A stretch of DNA of 35,868 nt, taken from positions 1-35,868 of the forward strand of contig JAAYEH010000172.1 of assembly GCA_012728855.1 (NCBI GenBank), given 5' to 3'. Shown in pieces: positions 33,615 through 35,868 of this stretch (its first letter is position 1; the number at the start of each line of letters is the position of its first letter). This DNA is from Rhodopirellula sp. (GTDB lineage: Bacteria; Planctomycetota; Planctomycetia; Pirellulales; Thermoguttaceae). The notes below the pieces were generated by a model. The model saw only the letters and a program-made list of their open reading frames with translations, did not search any database and had not been told where the DNA came from. The translations under genes were made by a program, and so were the position numbers.

Positions 33615-35868
33615 GTGGCAGGCTTCTCATGGACGCGTTCGCGGCAGAGTACACGGAATTGTCAACAGGGTCGGCGAGCCGCGTTCGAAACCCTCGAACA
33701 GCGGACATTGCTGGCCGGCGACATCAGCCTGGTCCGCTATTTCGATACCTGGGGCGGCGGAATGAACCTCAGTCCGGACCCGGGGGATCTGGCCTACCAC
33801 GCCCCGTCCGGACATCTGTTCCTGGTCGACCCGAATATCAATACAACTTCCGGAATCTCCTACAACGGCGAGAACATCTTCGAGATCTCGCTGCGGGGCG
33901 ACCAGGTGTATCGGAGGATCGTCAGCAACAACGAGGAGCCGACCGGCATCACATACAATGCCTTCGACGGCTATTTCTACGTCACCCAGGATACGGGAGA
34001 CCGAGGTATCAAGCGTTATGACGACAGGCTGAACACCCCGCTGGCAATGGTCGAGACGACCGGCGACGTGCCTAGCGCCAGTGATCCCGAGGATGTCACG
34101 TCCGACCCGTATACGGGCTTGCTTTACGTCACGGACGGAGCGGGCCAAATGGTGTTGGTTTATGATTCTAATCTGGAATTCCAGTACCATTTTTCGGTAG
34201 CCTCGCGCGTGGAGGATCCCGAGGGGATTGCGTTTCATCCTACGCTTGGGCACCTGTTCCTCTCGTCGAGTTCGGACGAGTTGTTCGAGTACACGCTCGA
34301 CGGCACTTTTGTGGAATCGTACGACTATAGCGGGTTTTCGCCCACGATCGGGCATGTGTACGGTCTGGAGTTTGCTCCCACCTCAGACATCAACGACGAT
34401 GCCGGCGCCTTGTCGCTCTATATGACGGACCGCGGTTCCAACGAGTACCCCGACGGCCGCGTTTACGAGATGTTCATCGGCGGGGCGCCTCCGGCCCAGA
34501 ACCGGGCGCCGCTGGTCAATGTCGGCGAAGACCAGTCGATCGGCGTGCCCGACCTGTCCGTCCCTGCCGTAGGCTTGCTGGACGCGACGGTGTACGACGA
34601 CAACCTGCCTGATCCGCCGGGCGCCGTAACCACCCAGTGGACGATGGTGAGCGGGCCGGCGGCAGTTACCTTCGCCGACGCGTCGTCCGTGGATACAACC
34701 GTGAGCCTGCCGGCCGCAGGGAGCTACGTACTCCGGCTAACGGCGAGCGACGGGGCGTTGACTGCCAGCGACGAGTTGACGGTCGTCGTCGCGGAGGGCA
34801 TTGCCCCGAGCGTGAACGTCCGTGTGGCCGCAAGTTCGGACGACGCGGAGGAAGCACTTTCCAACGGCTTGGTGGACAACACCAGCAGCGATCTGGAGTT
34901 GGTCCACGACGGGATCCAGAACCAGATTGTTGGACTGCGATTCAACGGCGTGGCGATCCCGGCCGGGGCCATCATTCAGAACGCCTATGTTCAGTTTCAG
35001 GTCGAGGAAACCCTCAACAAGCCGGCGTCACTGCTGATTCAGGCCGAAGCGACCGATCACGCAGCAACATTTGCCGAGACCGTTGCGAACCTTTCCTCTC
35101 GGCCCCGTACGGCGGCTTCGGTGCCCTGGTCTCCCGCGGAATGGACAACGGTGGGCCAAGCAGGCCCCGCACAGCAAACGTCGAACATCGCCGCCGTGAT
35201 CCAGGAAATCGTCGATCGGCCCGGTTGGACGAGCGGCAATTCCCTGGCGATCCTGATCACCGGCAGCGGAGTGAGAGTCGCGGAATCCTACGACGGTTCG
35301 TCCACGGGTGCTCCGTTGCTTCACGTCGAATTCTCCGATCCGCCGCCGCCGGAGAATACGGCGCCTCTGGTCACCGCGGGCAACGATCAGGCGCTGGTGG
35401 TGCCGAACCTGTCGGGCCCCGCCGTCGCGTCGCTGGACGCGACCGTGAGCGACGACGGTCTGCCGGCGACGCCGGGCGCGGTGACCACGCTCTGGACGAT
35501 GGTCAGCGGACCGGCGACGGTGAGCTTCGCCGACGCGTCGGCCGTGGACACGAGCGTGAGCCTGCCGGCCGAAGGAACCTATGTATTGCGTTTGACGGCC
35601 AACGACGGCGAGTTCCAGACCAACGACGAGTTGACTGTCACCGTCACGCTGCAAAACGCCGCGCCGCTGGTCGACGCGGGCAACGATCAGTCGCTGGTGG
35701 TGCCCGATCCGTCCAGCCCTGCCGTGGCCTCGCTGGACGCAACGGTGAGCGACGACGGTCGGCCGACGATTCCGGGAGCGGTGACCACGCAATGGACGAT
35801 GGTCAGTGGACCGGCTGCGGTAAGCTTCGCCGACTCCTCGGCCGTGGACACCACCGTGAGCCTGTCAG
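33615..35868 (+). CDS. LEPR-XLL protein with beta-propeller and PKD-like repeats (3' end beyond window)
   Basis: An open frame of 751 codons running off the window. The only fitting start is GTG 33615, directly after an in-frame TAG, with AAAGGA 9 nt upstream. A basic N-terminus carries FETLEQRTLLAG (24-35), the LEPR-XLL motif. Residues about 40-285 have repeated EPTGITYNAFDGYFYVTQD / DPEGIAFHPTLGHLFLSS-type blades, like NHL/SMP-30 propellers. Then come a PKD-like domain (from residue 296), a beta-sandwich domain (about 400-570), and two more PKD-like domains 100 residues apart. It is probably secreted and surface-bound. It lies 93 bp behind the Wzc-like gene on the same strand and may be the last gene of the exopolysaccharide operon. 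Confidence 0.88.
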   Translation, partial: MAGFSWTRSRQSTRNCQQGRRAAFETLEQRTLLAGDISLVRYFDTWGGGMNLSPDPGDLAYHAPSGHLFLVDPNINTTSGISYNGENIFEISLRGDQVYRRIVSNNEEPTGITYNAFDGYFYVTQDTGDRGIKRYDDRLNTPLAMVETTGDVPSASDPEDVTSDPYTGLLYVTDGAGQMVLVYDSNLEFQYHFSVASRVEDPEGIAFHPTLGHLFLSSSSDELFEYTLDGTFVESYDYSGFSPTIGHVYGLEFAPTSDINDDAGALSLYMTDRGSNEYPDGRVYEMFIGGAPPAQNRAPLVNVGEDQSIGVPDLSVPAVGLLDATVYDDNLPDPPGAVTTQWTMVSGPAAVTFADASSVDTTVSLPAAGSYVLRLTASDGALTASDELTVVVAEGIAPSVNVRVAASSDDAEEALSNGLVDNTSSDLELVHDGIQNQIVGLRFNGVAIPAGAIIQNAYVQFQVEETLNKPASLLIQAEATDHAATFAETVANLSSRPRTAASVPWSPAEWTTVGQAGPAQQTSNIAAVIQEIVDRPGWTSGNSLAILITGSGVRVAESYDGSSTGAPLLHVEFSDPPPPENTAPLVTAGNDQALVVPNLSGPAVASLDATVSDDGLPATPGAVTTLWTMVSGPATVSFADASAVDTSVSLPAEGTYVLRLTANDGEFQTNDELTVTVTLQNAAPLVDAGNDQSLVVPDPSSPAVASLDATVSDDGRPTIPGAVTTQWTMVSGPAAVSFADSSAVDTTVSLS
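34500..34796 (+). repeat. PKD-like repeat 1
   Basis: It begins NRAPLVNVGEDQSIGVPD and contains VTTQWTMVSGPAAVTFADAS and GSYVLRLTASDG. It is related to the two repeats at 35355 and 35655. Confidence 0.8.
35355..35654 (+). repeat. PKD-like repeat 2 (100-residue unit)
   Basis: A 300-nt unit beginning NTAPLVTAGNDQALVVPN, followed directly by the next unit with high DNA similarity. Confidence 0.85.
35655..35868 (+). repeat. PKD-like repeat 3, cut by window edge
   Basis: It begins NAAPLVDAGNDQSLVVPD exactly 300 nt after repeat 2 and runs off the window. More copies may follow. Confidence 0.85.

Noticed and set aside
33629..34021. An ATG-started frame MDAFAAEYTELSTG at the start of the last gene.
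   Set aside because: It is out of frame with the LEPR-XLL motif and the propeller blades, and it ends after 130 codons.

Overview
The window looks like a chromosome segment from a planctomycete (Planctomycetota, probably Pirellulales-like). The signs are two genes with the planctomycete N-terminal LEPR-XLL-type motif, a prepilin-like DUF1559 protein ending in an H-X9-DG motif, a two-domain DUF1080 protein, an Lpg1974/BBP7-like outer-membrane barrel, high GC, and intergenic GC-rich hairpin repeats. The assignment rests on these gene families only; there is no rRNA or other marker in the window. I saw no tRNA, rRNA, CRISPR array, transposase or integrase.

Layout. (1) 1-7949, minus: most of a giant repetitive secreted protein (at least 2,649 residues, C-terminus beyond the window edge). 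(2) 8621-10564, minus: a double winged-helix-like protein followed by a papain-family (C1) protein that has lost its catalytic Cys and His. (3) 11043-15145: an outer-membrane barrel (minus), then on the plus strand an Alx/TerC metal transporter, a coupled 111-residue protein and a secreted DUF1080 protein. (4) 15249-17030, minus: a second copy of the winged-helix plus dead-C1 cassette, same order and orientation. (5) 17594-18577, minus: a DUF1559 prepilin-like protein. (6) 19196-33521, plus: a tightly packed exopolysaccharide operon of eleven genes. (7) 33615 to the end, plus: a second LEPR-XLL protein, with a beta-propeller and PKD-like repeats, cut by the window edge.

The exopolysaccharide operon encodes a Wzy-type polymerase, a PAPS-dependent sulfotransferase, a fusion of a pyruvate-kinase core to ATP sulfurylase, a cation/proton antiporter, a GT4 glycosyltransferase, a zinc-ribbon methyltransferase, a hexapeptide acyltransferase, a polysaccharide deacetylase of the XrtA/PEP-CTERM type, a Wzx-type flippase, a priming sugar-phosphate transferase and a Wzc-like co-polymerase. 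Together they read as a Wzx/Wzy pathway for a sulfated, acylated and partly deacetylated polysaccharide with its own sulfate-activation enzyme. No outer-membrane export channel (Wza), APS kinase or exosortase lies in the window, so those steps must be encoded elsewhere.

The most unusual items are the duplicated winged-helix/pseudo-protease cassette, the pyruvate kinase-ATP sulfurylase fusion, the Wzc-like protein without a Walker A lysine, and the roughly 550-residue super-repeat of the giant protein. Long open frames antisense to real genes are common here because of the high GC and repeats, and I left them out.
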